A stretch of 25,168 nt of DNA, from NCBI GenBank assembly GCA_046498285.1, contig JAWOBA010000077.1, forward strand, positions 1 through 25,168. Direction: 5' to 3'. The translations under genes and the position numbers were made by a program. Shown here one piece after another: positions 15,476 to 24,336 of this stretch (positions within the stretch are counted from its first letter, which is position 1; each line of letters begins with the position of its first letter). Source of the stretch: B33-G16 sp046498285. Lineage in GTDB: Bacteria > Desulfobacterota > DSM-4660 > Desulfatiglandales > B25-G16. The notes beneath the pieces are model-generated. The model was given only the letters and a program-made list of their open reading frames with translations, was not told the origin of the DNA and did no database searches.

Positions 15476-16493
15476 AACTGAAAAAAAGCCCATCGTCTTT
15501 AGATCAAGAGGGGTTATACAAAGGTCTCCTTGTGTCTCCACTTCTTGATTGCTCTGATCCAAAATTCCAATCATTCAGAGCTGGAAGAGGAAAGGCAAAC
15601 TGGATTGTGCCTTGGCAAAACCACGGTATAAGCGTGTACTTAAAAGAGATTGATTTATCACCCTCACTATTCCTGCTTTCCGTCCACATTTTCAGATATG
15701 TATTTGACCCCGGAACATCATGAGGTTTGTTTTGGATTGACACACAAAAACAAAGAGATCTATGCTTCTTTACTGAAAATTGACTTCTTATCATGTCATG
15801 TTCAGGTGTTTCGTGATTTGTGTCATCATTGGCGATTTCTGGCGAGGCATTGGTCTAACCCGTCAACTGTGGGATTTGTTTGGCTACCGTTTTGAAATGG
15901 GGTTTCAAACTAATCGTATGTTAAGATATATTGTATAAGGGTAAAGCTATCAAATTAACCCCTTCTCTGAGGGTTTCCGCACTGAAATAAGCGGCGAGCA
16001 AATGTAGTTAAACGGATAAGCAGGAGATATTATCAGCCACTATACTGGTATCAAAAATTTCCAGAGTCCAAGGCATTATAAATATCAGAAGGCATTTGGA
16101 AAAGCATTGATACAAAACCCGGTGAAACTATGCCTCAAACCGAAAAGGTCGTGTGCATGTATCAAATGTAATGCCCGAGACAAAGTGATACTGGATAAAA
16201 GCCTCTGGATACTTGTTGTAGCGAAGCGGAAATATTTTTTTTAGCATGAATGAAATAAGAAATTCTTTCACTTTTAATTTTTCTAAAAGGATGCTACAAA
16301 AAATTTTTATAGTTTCAGGCATTGGAATAGAGAAAATTTTTATCCACGCCAAAGAAGGGATCTTCAACCAGGCCGGAGCAGCCAGTCCCGACACGTCGGG
16401 ACATCTCTACACAACGAGCTATATGGATATTCTAATCACCAAACTAATGGGTTTGTGGCCTTGGCTTCGCTCATTAAATACATGGAGGGCAAC

Positions 16494-17471
16494 ATGCGCA
16501 AAAGGCAAGTAAGTCTGCCTGCATTGTTTTTCATAGCTTTTTGTTTGGCATTGCTTCCTTATGTTTGTGAGGGAAGTGGAAAAAGCAGACCCATGAGACA
16601 GCCCACTAAAAAAAGAGTGGAAAGCAAACCCAGGCTGATCGTTCTCCCACTCCAGCCTCAGGAGGGCCAGGCCTATGATGGTATTGGATTGGGGGTTCAT
16701 TTCCTGCTGGGAAATGTTGTGGCTCCACACACCGGGCTTAAGGAGTTCTGGTTTGGTTGGCGGGTAAAAAACATCTTTCCTCAGAAGGAAAATCTCATAG
16801 CCTATTGTCACGGTGAGGGCCCCCGTCTTAACTTGGCCAAACTTGGTAAAGAACAGGATATCCGTTACTGGCTTGGGGGCAGTGTTCAGAAGCAGGAAAG
16901 CAAGTTACAAATCGCCCTGGTACTCATGGATACCAAGGAAGAACGTGACGAATGGAAAGCCGAGCTGATTCTCGATCCATCCGACCAGCTCATAGGATTT
17001 CGTAAAGGATTTCTTGCCTGGTTGGATGACTGCGGCCTTCCTTTTCCGGATGCCCGGGTGGCCAAGGCCTTATGGCCGGAGAAAACCACCCTTAGAAGCC
17101 TCGATCTTCTGGGTCGGGATTTGAAAACATATTATCTTCATGCATCGTGGGATGATAAAGGCCCATTTGATCCTGACTTATTCGATCCTGCCGTATCTGC
17201 AGCCCCTTCCTCTTACCTGGCCCACGATCTCAAAGGCTGGGTTATGTATAGGAATAAGGATTATAAGTCAGCCGAGAGATCATTTCGATCCGCCATCAAA
17301 ATAAATCCTGACGGTCTGGGTGCCATTTCCGGTCTGATGTGGTGTGCGGTGTATACCAATGATGTAGAGGAAGCCTACAAATGGGCCATGGCAAAAGCTG
17401 ATATTCGAGGGGAAAGCCGCGAGGCGGCCAGAGCCCGGGTGGATAGACGGATGAAAAAAGCTTTCCAGTAA
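16494..17471 (+). CDS. Exported TPR-containing protein of unknown function
   Basis: The protein has 325 residues. An N-terminal signal peptide (basic MRKRQ, hydrophobic 9-22) predicts export to the periplasm. After a Lys/Arg-rich linker, residues from about 43 read RLIVLPLQPQEGQAYDGIGL, a strand-glycine pattern like the N-terminal domain of TolB/FlgO-type proteins. The C-terminal part (about 245-290) contains a TPR-like pair (GWVMYRNKDYKSAERSFRSA then KINPDGLGAISGLMW), suggesting protein binding. I chose ATG 16494, with GGAGGG at 16484-16489. The frame opens earlier (16455), but that would put charged residues before the signal. No adjacent operon partner is evident. The family was not recognised. 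Confidence 0.75.
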   Translation: MRKRQVSLPALFFIAFCLALLPYVCEGSGKSRPMRQPTKKRVESKPRLIVLPLQPQEGQAYDGIGLGVHFLLGNVVAPHTGLKEFWFGWRVKNIFPQKENLIAYCHGEGPRLNLAKLGKEQDIRYWLGGSVQKQESKLQIALVLMDTKEERDEWKAELILDPSDQLIGFRKGFLAWLDDCGLPFPDARVAKALWPEKTTLRSLDLLGRDLKTYYLHASWDDKGPFDPDLFDPAVSAAPSSYLAHDLKGWVMYRNKDYKSAERSFRSAIKINPDGLGAISGLMWCAVYTNDVEEAYKWAMAKADIRGESREAARARVDRRMKKAFQ

Positions 17472-17526
17472 AAAGAGGATGTCATGGAAGGGATATTCGG
17501 TACATATAGAGAAATGGGAGATTTAA

Positions 17527-17703
17527 TTGCCTTACAAGGATAAACCTTTGTTATTGCACCCTGTTCTCCAAAAACCGACCCTATACATGAGACCATCTTG
17601 CGGGCATTGTTATGACTGCAGGATTACAATGGGGAATTGTCCGGCTTACGGGCTATGTGAGCCAAAATGCCGCCACCAATGCCATTACTATCGAGACCTT
17701 TGA
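17527..17703 (+). pseudogene. Candidate small Cys-rich protein truncated by a mobile element
   Basis: From TTG 17527, with GGGAG eight bases upstream, the frame reads 58 residues. It contains CGHCYDC, then CPAYGLCEPKC and a final HQC, seven cysteines in about 30 residues, a pattern typical of Fe-S or zinc sites. The fold-back element begins at 17693 and supplies the last three codons and the stop, so the natural C-terminus is lost. I do not recognise the family. The dense cysteine spacing is the main reason to think it was once coding. Confidence 0.35.
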
Positions 17704-17943
17704 AAAACCCGGCGATTTTCACCATCCCCAAAAAGACGATGGACTTTTTTGAAGTGACTGGTGGAAGGGTGCTGTCTTTTCGTAACGTATCAGTGGGGGA
17801 ACCCGCAGGCCCCGATTTATCGGGGCAATGCGGAGGGGGCAAAACTCCCCCATGGATACGTTGCTGAAAAGACCAACCCGGGAGCCTTGGAACTGAAAAA
17901 AAGCCCATCGTCTTTAGATCAAGAGGGGTTATGCAAAGGTCTT
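17693..17943 (+). mobile_element. Standard 251-bp fold-back element upstream of ftsE
   Basis: It begins GAGACCTTTG and ends CAAAGGTCTT, one base off the consensus end. The body is nearly identical to the copy at 24917-25168, including the GCCCCGATTTATCGGGGC central hairpin. The flanking pentamers CTATC and ATGGC do not match, so the target duplication is lost or a rearrangement has occurred. The right end lies 130 bp before the ftsE start and might affect its expression. Confidence 0.87.
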
Positions 17944-18073
17944 ATGGCATCATTTATGGCGGGCTGGTTAGCCTATGACAGGTTCATTAAGAAATTTTTG
18001 AGTATGTTGCAATATTGTTTCTCCGATTTCAGCGAAAATCAGGGGAAATTGTTAATTTCTACTTCCTTTCAAA

Positions 18074-18724
18074 ATGATCCAGCTATTCCAAGTTTATAAA
18101 AATTTTGGTTCAAAAAATCCAGCTCTGCTGGATATAAACCTGACCGTAAAAAAAGGAGAATTTATTTTTATTACTGGCCCTAGCGGTGCTGGAAAGACTA
18201 CATTATTAAAGATAATTTTCTGCGCAGAGAAGCCAACAAGCGGTAACGCACTGGTTGATGGAAGGAATCTTAACAGGATTAAGGACGAAGAGCTTTCATT
18301 GTTACGACGAAGAATAGGAGTAGTATTTCAAGATTTTAAGTTGCTTCCAAGGCGTACTGTATTTGAGAATGTAGCCTTAACTCTGGAAATAACAGGTTCG
18401 CCTTTATCTCTGATACGTAAAAAGGTTCATCAGACACTTAGGTATCTCAGTTTGGCAAACAAAGAAGGCTACTACCCTCCTCAGCTTTCAGGTGGAGAGC
18501 AGCAGAGGGTTGCCATTGCGAGAGCAATAGTTAATAATCCTCTGATTCTCTTGGCTGACGAACCAACCGGAAACCTTGATCCTGATTTAACCATGGAGAT
18601 AATGGCTCTTTTAAAAGAGATACACATTAGGGGTACAACAGTGCTTGTGGCAACGCATAGTCAGGATTTGTTACGAGATACAACTAGAAAGATAGTTACC
18701 CTCAATAAAGGCAGAATAGTATAA
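18074..18724 (+). CDS. ftsE: Cell division ATP-binding protein FtsE
   Basis: This is the cytoplasmic ATPase of the FtsEX complex, which sits at the division septum and drives conformational signalling to periplasmic wall-hydrolase activators. The 216 residues match the family. Motifs are Walker A GPSGAGKTT (about 35-43), Q-loop VVFQDFKLLP with the family-typical LLPRRTVFENVA following, signature LSGGEQQR (about 138), Walker B LILLADEPTGNLD and switch histidine ATHS. The stop codon touches the ftsX ATG, so the two are translationally coupled. A fold-back element ends 130 bp upstream and the ribosome binding site is weak. Confidence 0.95.
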   Translation: MIQLFQVYKNFGSKNPALLDINLTVKKGEFIFITGPSGAGKTTLLKIIFCAEKPTSGNALVDGRNLNRIKDEELSLLRRRIGVVFQDFKLLPRRTVFENVALTLEITGSPLSLIRKKVHQTLRYLSLANKEGYYPPQLSGGEQQRVAIARAIVNNPLILLADEPTGNLDPDLTMEIMALLKEIHIRGTTVLVATHSQDLLRDTTRKIVTLNKGRIV

Positions 18725-19630
18725 ATGAGAATCACAACTTATCATTATTTTCTCAGGCAGGCTATGGCAAATATTCTTGAGAATCGATTAGCACATCTGA
18801 TAGGTATAGGTACCATGTCCATAGCATTCCTTATTTTTTATGCTTTTATTCTTGTTGTTGTAAACCTAAACCATTGGACAGAGGATCAGGGAAGATCATT
18901 GACTATGTCTATTTATTTTAAGGGCGAACCAGATATGGTTGCTGTTGAAAAAATAAAAAATGAATTATTTCTCTTTCCTGGAGTCACTATCAAAAGATTT
19001 GTTTCCAAGGATGATGCTATGAGGCATCTTAGAGGAAAGCTGGGTGACAAAGGCGGCCTGCTTAATGGTTTAAAGCAGAATCCTTTACCCGCCTCACTCG
19101 AAATTATTCTTTCGGCAGACAAAGGGGATAGTAACCTTCCTTATCAATTAAAAACAAGGTTAGAGAAGAGTGATGCAGTTGATGAGGTTCAATACAGCCA
19201 GGAATGGATGAGAAAATTTCAATCTATCCTGGATGTAATAAAGATTGGGGGCATGATTTTTGGAGGATTGCTTTTTTTAGCAGCCCTATTTATTATTACT
19301 AATACGATAAAATTGACTATGTATTCTCGAAGGGAAGAGATTGAAATACTCAAACTGGTAGGTGCCACCAATCGCTTCGTAAAAATTCCTTTTATGATTG
19401 AAGGTTCAATTCAAGGCTTTCTTAGCGGTGTAGTTGCCTTAATCATTCTCTTTTTGGTTTATATAATCGCAATAATGAGGATAGACATTAGCATTGGATT
19501 TGCCTCCCTTGATATAGCTTTTCTTTCTCCTCAATTGATTTTTTTCTTATTGCTTATGAGTGTTATTATTGGTTTTATTGGGAGCACAGTGTCTTTAGGT
19601 CAGTTTTTAGAATATGAATCGGATACGTAA
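18725..19630 (+). CDS. ftsX: Cell division protein FtsX, permease-like subunit
   Basis: This is the membrane partner of FtsE. The 301 residues show the FtsX plan: short cytoplasmic N-terminus, helix 1 (about 22-45), a periplasmic loop of about 130 residues that binds the wall-hydrolase activator, then helices at about 176-197, 230-252 and 272-293. The segment TIKLTMYSRREEIEILKLVGAT after helix 2 is the conserved coupling region of FtsX/MacB-type permeases. It starts directly at the ftsE stop and overlaps the next gene by 17 bases. Confidence 0.93.
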   Translation: MRITTYHYFLRQAMANILENRLAHLIGIGTMSIAFLIFYAFILVVVNLNHWTEDQGRSLTMSIYFKGEPDMVAVEKIKNELFLFPGVTIKRFVSKDDAMRHLRGKLGDKGGLLNGLKQNPLPASLEIILSADKGDSNLPYQLKTRLEKSDAVDEVQYSQEWMRKFQSILDVIKIGGMIFGGLLFLAALFIITNTIKLTMYSRREEIEILKLVGATNRFVKIPFMIEGSIQGFLSGVVALIILFLVYIIAIMRIDISIGFASLDIAFLSPQLIFFLLLMSVIIGFIGSTVSLGQFLEYESDT

Positions 19631-20921
19631 ATTGCCTTGGGAATCCCATTTTTTTCTGCAGACTTGCCTGCTTCGAGATAATCGTGCTAGACAGATTGAT
19701 GCAGGTCATCAAGATTTTGGATATCTTAACAAATACCTGCTGAAATCTGCGGGGATCGGGATCTTCATTAAAGTCTGTCTACCACTTTTTATAGTATGTT
19801 TTATTATGTTGAGCTTTTCCCTCATAGAAATCTCGGGGGCGGAAGAGAGATCTGCTGCTAAAACCAGTCATTCCCAGATTCAGCAGATAGAAAAAGATCT
19901 TTTAGAACAGCAAGAAGCCCTGCTCAGTATTAATAGTAAAGAAAAAGGTATTCTCGAAGAGCTCGAAAGGCTGCAAAGAGAGGTAGTTGTAAACAGGAGG
20001 TCTTTAAAGGAGTTATCGAGCCAAATAAAAGAGATCTCATATGAGATCGAGCGTGGAAAGAAAAGAGTTCAAAGTTTGAACGATTCTTCTTGTGCTGTCA
20101 GGGACTATTTAATAAAACGGCTGGTGGCTTTTTATAAATTTGGGAGGTCAGGCTATATATGGCTCCTTACCAGCTCCACTAATTTGCAAGAATTTCAGAA
20201 GACAATAAAATACATGAAGACTATTCTAGCAGAGGATAGCCGAGCTCTGAATATCTTGGACAAGCAAAAAAGGCAAATTGAGAATGAGTTATATGGGCTC
20301 AAGCAAAATGTGGCCAAAATGCAGGAGTTAAAAAAGGTCGAAAATTCAAAAATGGCACAGCTTGAAACGTATATTGAAAAAAAAGTTCTTTTATTAATGA
20401 AGATACATCAAGAGAAGGAATTTCATGCAAAAGCAGTTAAAGAATTAGAGAATGCGACACGCAATTTACATGAAACCATGATACACCTGAAAACTAAGCA
20501 AAAACAAGATCCGCTACCACAAAAATTCGCACAAATGAAAGGAAAATTACCTCTTCCGGTAAATGGAAAAATACTAGACGACGTCAAACAATCGGGATTT
20601 AATCCATTTAGGCATAGAAAGGGAATATATATCAAAGGTTCTCCAGGAGAAGCTGTTAGATCAGTCTTTCCTGGCAGGGTGGACTATTCGGGATGGTTTA
20701 AAGGATATGGACAGTTATTGATAGTCGACCATGGGTACCGTTATTTTACTGTCTTCGCTCACCTTGAGGAAAGGATCAAGGAAAAGGGGGAATCAGTCTC
20801 GGAAGGAGAAATAGTTGGTTTGCTGGGAGATCCTGGCTGGCAGGTAGGACCAGGAGTATATTTTGAAATAAGAAAAGGAGGGGATCATCTTGACCCCCAA
20901 AAATGGCTTAAAAAAGAATAG
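19614..20921 (+). CDS. EnvC-like murein hydrolase activator with degenerate LytM/M23 domain
   Basis: This is probably the periplasmic effector of FtsEX, switching on cell-wall amidases at the septum. An N-terminal segment is followed by a membrane anchor (about 52-72), a long coiled coil (about 85-320), and a C-terminal LytM domain (about 325-433) with the GYGQLLIVDHGYRYFTVFAHL and YFEIRKGG landmarks. Metal ligands of active M23 peptidases are missing: the HxGID motif reads HRKGIYI, and the final HxH reads GVYFE. Loss of zinc ligands is typical of EnvC-type activators. The 51 residues before the anchor are unusually long; the ATG at 19614 overlaps ftsX and has only a weak ribosome binding site, so the true start could be later. 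It is followed by a 468-bp gap. Confidence 0.88.
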   Translation: MNRIRKLPWESHFFLQTCLLRDNRARQIDAGHQDFGYLNKYLLKSAGIGIFIKVCLPLFIVCFIMLSFSLIEISGAEERSAAKTSHSQIQQIEKDLLEQQEALLSINSKEKGILEELERLQREVVVNRRSLKELSSQIKEISYEIERGKKRVQSLNDSSCAVRDYLIKRLVAFYKFGRSGYIWLLTSSTNLQEFQKTIKYMKTILAEDSRALNILDKQKRQIENELYGLKQNVAKMQELKKVENSKMAQLETYIEKKVLLLMKIHQEKEFHAKAVKELENATRNLHETMIHLKTKQKQDPLPQKFAQMKGKLPLPVNGKILDDVKQSGFNPFRHRKGIYIKGSPGEAVRSVFPGRVDYSGWFKGYGQLLIVDHGYRYFTVFAHLEERIKEKGESVSEGEIVGLLGDPGWQVGPGVYFEIRKGGDHLDPQKWLKKE

Positions 20922-21389
20922 GTTTAACATACCATGCAGATGGCCTAAATCGTTTGACATGATAACGTATTGTTTTCTAGAGATATATACTTAGAAAACA
21001 AAGATTGATGCATTCGTAAAAAGCTCATTTATGCCACAAGTGGCATCCTATGAACAACGAACTCAATCAAATCTAAAAAATTGAAAATAATGAATTATAT
21101 CAATAGCTAATAATCCGATTGCAACATACGGATAAAACGACTTCGTTGGAAGTCATTTTACTCACATGATGCCCATTTTGGGATTCATGAAATGTTTCTC
21201 TAATCGCCAAAAACTCGGCCTAAAGGCCTCAAACTTGCTCGCCATTGCTCCCGCTCAGGCGAGGCAGGCAATTTGGAATTTGTAACCTTCGGCATTTCAT
21301 GAATCTATTTGCAAAAGTGGACAACGCCCGTAAAAGACTTTTTACGCGTTTGTCAAAATTGATACTTTAAACAAAAAAGGAGAAGAGGG
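20922..21389. other. Gap between envC-like and ctpA genes, mostly an inverted-repeat structure
   Basis: No gene is supported. Most of the interval (21015-21346) forms an interrupted inverted repeat, described separately. A small stem ATGCCACAAGTGGCAT lies at 21031-21046. The ctpA ribosome binding site (AAGGAG) follows the repeat directly. Confidence 0.45.
21015..21346. repeat. 332-bp interrupted inverted repeat
   Basis: The outer arms CGTAAAAAGCTCATTTATG (21015-21033) and CGTAAAAGACTTTTTACG (21329-21346) pair imperfectly. An inner perfect 13-bp pair lies at 21182-21194 (GATTCATGAAATG) and 21293-21305. The layout suggests a non-coding mobile repeat, but I see no second copy in this window. 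Confidence 0.5.
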
Positions 21390-22715
21390 ATGTCACCAAC
21401 AAGGCATAATCATTTCTTATATAAGGCAATTCTTTTTATTGTTTTGGTGTCGTTGTGTTTAATCAACAACAGCCAGCAAGATATCTTCGCCGACACTAAA
21501 GAAGTATACAAGAATATAGAGGTGCTCAGCGAAGCTTTACATAGAATTGAGAAAAACTATGTTGAAAACACGGAACCAAAAGAACTTATATATGGGGCTA
21601 TAAAGGGTATGGTTAAAACCCTTGACCCACATTCCTCTTTTATGACTCCTGAAGAATACCAGGAATTTATGGTACAGACAAAAGGAAGCTTTCCAGGTGT
21701 AGGTATTGAGATAACTATCAGAGACCATGTTCTCACCGTCGTCTCTCCTATTGAGGGAACACCTGCATTTAAGGCTGGCATACAAGCAGGAGACCAGATA
21801 ATCATGATAGGAGACAAATCCAGTAAAGAGTTATCCATTATGGATGCAGTTAAGCTCATTCGTGGGCCTAAGGGAACCAAGGTTAAACTCACCATTAGGA
21901 GAAAAGGCATCGAAAAACCGATAGAATTTATGATAACCAGGGATGTGATACCCATTACCAGTGTTCGGACATTTTTAATTCCCCCAGATATAGGCTACAT
22001 TAGGATCTCTGCCTTCCAGAGCAAGACCTATCAAGAACTTTCGGAGGCATTAAACAGGGTAGAAGATGATAAGCAGTTAAAGGGTTTGATTCTAGATTTA
22101 CGAAATAATGGTGGGGGATTGCTGTCGCAGGCTGTAGAAGTAGCGGATGAGTTTCTTGATTCAGGAGTGATTGTTTCTATTAAAGGCCGGGATAAAAAAG
22201 AAGAGTTAAGTGTTGCGCATAAAAATGGTAAGCTTAGGGACTATCCTATGATTGTTTTGGCCAATGAGGGAAGCGCAAGCGCATCGGAAATAGTTGCAGG
22301 GGCTTTACAGGATAATAAGAGAGCACTTGTATTAGGCACTACTACGTTTGGAAAAGGGTCAGTACAAACCATTTCCCCTCTTTCAGATGGATCATGTTTG
22401 GGGCTTACAACTGCTTTATACTACACTCCAAGCGGAAGATCAATACAGGCAAAGGGTATTGAGCCGGATATAAAGGTTGCCTTTATACCAGCAGAGGAGC
22501 GGGCTGAACCAGCAAAACCCGCTTTCATAAGAGAAAAAGATCTGGAATACCATATCAAAAAAGAGAATCAAGAGTCAAAGGAAGAGGAAAAGGGTGAGGC
22601 AACGCAGGATGAGGATTCTCGCATTCAAAGCCTTATTGATAATGATAATCAGTTAAAAAGGGCGGTTCAGATACTTCACTCCTGGAATATTTTCTCTACA
22701 TTACAAAACAAATAG
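21390..22715 (+). CDS. ctpA: C-terminal processing peptidase, CtpA/Prc family S41
   Basis: This is a periplasmic serine protease with a Ser/Lys dyad that trims or degrades envelope proteins from their C-termini. The 441 residues carry an N-terminal signal or anchor (about 12-28), a PDZ domain (about 95-170, with GVGIEI and the KLIRGPKGTKV block), and the S41 core with LRNNGGGLL. The catalytic region is EGSASASE with likely nucleophile Ser297, and the general base is Lys322 in FGKGSVQT, 25 residues later as in characterised members. The tail after about 375 is charged and low in complexity (Lys/Glu-rich). AAGGAG precedes ATG 21390. Proteases of this type control peptidoglycan hydrolases in other bacteria, which fits the FtsEX neighbourhood; that link is inferred. 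Confidence 0.94.
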   Translation: MSPTRHNHFLYKAILFIVLVSLCLINNSQQDIFADTKEVYKNIEVLSEALHRIEKNYVENTEPKELIYGAIKGMVKTLDPHSSFMTPEEYQEFMVQTKGSFPGVGIEITIRDHVLTVVSPIEGTPAFKAGIQAGDQIIMIGDKSSKELSIMDAVKLIRGPKGTKVKLTIRRKGIEKPIEFMITRDVIPITSVRTFLIPPDIGYIRISAFQSKTYQELSEALNRVEDDKQLKGLILDLRNNGGGLLSQAVEVADEFLDSGVIVSIKGRDKKEELSVAHKNGKLRDYPMIVLANEGSASASEIVAGALQDNKRALVLGTTTFGKGSVQTISPLSDGSCLGLTTALYYTPSGRSIQAKGIEPDIKVAFIPAEERAEPAKPAFIREKDLEYHIKKENQESKEEEKGEATQDEDSRIQSLIDNDNQLKRAVQILHSWNIFSTLQNK

Positions 22716-22729
22716 GCTGTATTTAACCT

Positions 22730-22897
22730 AGATTATGCAGTAGGTATCGTCACGAGGGTTGAAAAACCTCAGCGAAACGAGAAGTTGGAGCGATTTTGCG
22801 CCGAAGGCATATTTGTAAATATGTTGAGAAGCAAAATCGTGAAACGATCGTTGTAGCAAGGTTTTTCAGGCCGCAGCAGGTGGCTACTGCATAATCT
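22730..22897. repeat. 168-bp multi-arm inverted repeat between ctpA and yibQ-like gene
   Basis: The ends are a perfect 14-bp inverted repeat: AGATTATGCAGTAG (22730-22743) and its complement at 22884-22897. Nested inside are GAAAAACCT (22761-22769) with AGGTTTTTC (22859-22867), CGATTTTGC (22791-22799) with GCAAAATCG (22831-22839), and a central CATATTTGTAAATATG. The whole would fold as one long interrupted hairpin. TTTAAC flanks both sides at slightly different distances, a possible target duplication. Confidence 0.7.
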
Positions 22898-23001
22898 GAG
22901 TTTAACAAAAGAGGGAGCATTTTACCCGCAGATGCAGGTTAAAACTCACTAGATTCTGAGTAATTACAGTACACGTAAAAATAAGAGTACGATGTCCTTT
23001 T

Positions 23002-24168
23002 ATGGCTAAATCAAAAGGCAAGAAAAAAAAGAGACTCACTTTTCCCTATATTAGGTTAGTTGTTTTAACTATAGCTGTCATTTTCATGATCATTTATCTA
23101 TGGATACCAGAGAAAGCGGGATCTCCACTGCCATTTGAAGAGTTTCATCTCTATTCAAACAAATTAAGTCGAGGCATACATCTTATAGATAAATCTATTG
23201 CTGATGGATTCTATAAGATAGGGCTGCCACAAAAAAATATCGTTTTTCTATCTGTTTTACCAAGACAGAAAAATAACTCTAGGTGGAATTTTAGTAAGAT
23301 AGAAGCGAGGATTCCCAACTGGTATTCGATCGTGGAGGTAGGAGAAGAAATTAGAGGGAGGATTGCTAACTTACCAGTACCAACAGAAATTCTTATAGAT
23401 AAGAGATCGGATAATGAAATAATCTACACTATTTATTGTGAAGGTTTTTATACGCACAAATTAAAAATTATTCGATACGATAAAAAGATACCTCATCGTT
23501 TCCCGTATCCCAAAATTGGTATTATAATAGATGATTTGGGCTATGATATGTCCCTTGCAAATGCCCTTTTAGGCCTTGATTTACCTCTCACCTTTTCTGT
23601 GTTACCTTTTACCCCCAATACCAGATTGATTGCACGTAAGGCGAGGAATAATGGTCTGGAAACAATGCTTCATCTCCCTATGGAGCCTATGGATTATCCT
23701 GCTATTAATCCAGGGGAGGGGGTTTTGTTGGTATCCATGGACAAAGAAACAATTTTGGATACCCTGAATAGGGATTTGAGCCGAATACCTTGTGTTGCTG
23801 GTGTAAATAATCATATGGGATCTAGATTTACAGAAAATGAAGAGAAAATGAAGTTAGTGCTGGCTGAGTTAAAGAATAAAGGGCTTTACTATATTGATAG
23901 CAGAACGACCCGTGGTACTGTGGGGTTTGATGTGGCAAAAAAAATGGCTCTCAGAACAGCCAAAAGGGATGTTTTTTTAGATAACCATCTCTCGGAAACT
24001 GCCTTAAAAATACAAATGGAGAAACTGCTGAGTATTGCACGGCACAAGGGGAGTGCTATAGGCATAGGGCATCCTCACAAAAAGACCTTTGATTTATTAA
24101 AAAATTTTCAGATGACCCTTACAAATGATGTCGAAGTAGTGCCTGCTTCCGCCTTGGTGAGCAAATAA
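23002..24168 (+). CDS. Divergent polysaccharide deacetylase family protein (YibQ-like, DUF610)
   Basis: The family is related to NodB-type carbohydrate esterases but is functionally ill-defined; members cluster with envC and ctpA genes in many Gram-negatives. The 388 residues have a basic cytoplasmic N-terminus, one membrane helix (about 17-36), a variable region, and from about 170 the deacetylase-like fold: IGIIIDDLGYD (metal Asp region), FSVLPFTPNT, MLHLPMEPM, VNNHMGSRFT, YYIDSRTT and a terminal IGIGHPH. The product would be anchored in the inner membrane facing the periplasm and may act on peptidoglycan or another polysaccharide. The start at 23002 has no clear ribosome binding site. A 168-bp inverted repeat separates it from ctpA. 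Confidence 0.88.
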   Translation: MAKSKGKKKKRLTFPYIRLVVLTIAVIFMIIYLWIPEKAGSPLPFEEFHLYSNKLSRGIHLIDKSIADGFYKIGLPQKNIVFLSVLPRQKNNSRWNFSKIEARIPNWYSIVEVGEEIRGRIANLPVPTEILIDKRSDNEIIYTIYCEGFYTHKLKIIRYDKKIPHRFPYPKIGIIIDDLGYDMSLANALLGLDLPLTFSVLPFTPNTRLIARKARNNGLETMLHLPMEPMDYPAINPGEGVLLVSMDKETILDTLNRDLSRIPCVAGVNNHMGSRFTENEEKMKLVLAELKNKGLYYIDSRTTRGTVGFDVAKKMALRTAKRDVFLDNHLSETALKIQMEKLLSIARHKGSAIGIGHPHKKTFDLLKNFQMTLTNDVEVVPASALVSK

Positions 24169-24336
24169 TATCCGTTACCTCTACCACGAGCTCCGTCTTC
24201 TGTCGTGGAATGAATGCGCTGGCGGTCGGGATGTCGGGCCATCCAGCCCCGCCGTTCGCAAAGCGAATCGGTGAAACTAATTGGTGCCAAGGCCTTGCTC
24301 GTGGGGATCCACGTTCTATAGACGGAGGGGTTTCCT

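Larger units (their letters stand above)
15116..15528 (+). mobile_element. Expanded 413-bp fold-back element with a 5-bp target duplication
   Basis: It has GAGACCTTTG at the left end and CAAAGGTCTC at the right, flanked by identical pentamers CTTGT at 15111-15115 and 15529-15533. This is the clearest insertion signature in the window. The backbone aligns module by module with the 251-bp copies, but three extra G+C-rich blocks interrupt it at 15188-15252, 15326-15357 and 15411-15475. There is no transposase gene; open frames across it simply read through repeat sequence. It would need a transposase in trans, whose IS family I do not assign. Confidence 0.88.
14820..16493. other. Long gap: expanded fold-back element plus decayed sequence
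   Basis: 15116-15528 is the expanded fold-back copy. Either side I find no supported gene. A stop-to-stop frame on the plus strand at 16020-16244 reads HYTGIKNFQSPRHYKYQKAF and later CACIKCNARD. It has no start codon and looks like a gene remnant of unknown family. A perfect palindrome-like CCCGACACGTCGGG lies at 16387-16400. Confidence 0.45.
17472..18073. other. Gap between the TPR protein and ftsE, dominated by a fold-back element
   Basis: It holds a candidate 58-codon Cys-rich frame (17527-17703) cut by the fold-back copy at 17693-17943, then about 130 bases of A+T-rich sequence before ftsE. I found no convincing promoter or ribosome binding site for ftsE. Confidence 0.45.

Noticed and set aside
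15042..15548. 168-codon plus-strand frame across the expanded fold-back element
   Set aside because: It is read through repeat modules and G+C-rich cassettes. The same peptide (NPAIFTIPKKTMDFFEVTGG) appears wherever the element occurs, and there is no ribosome binding site.
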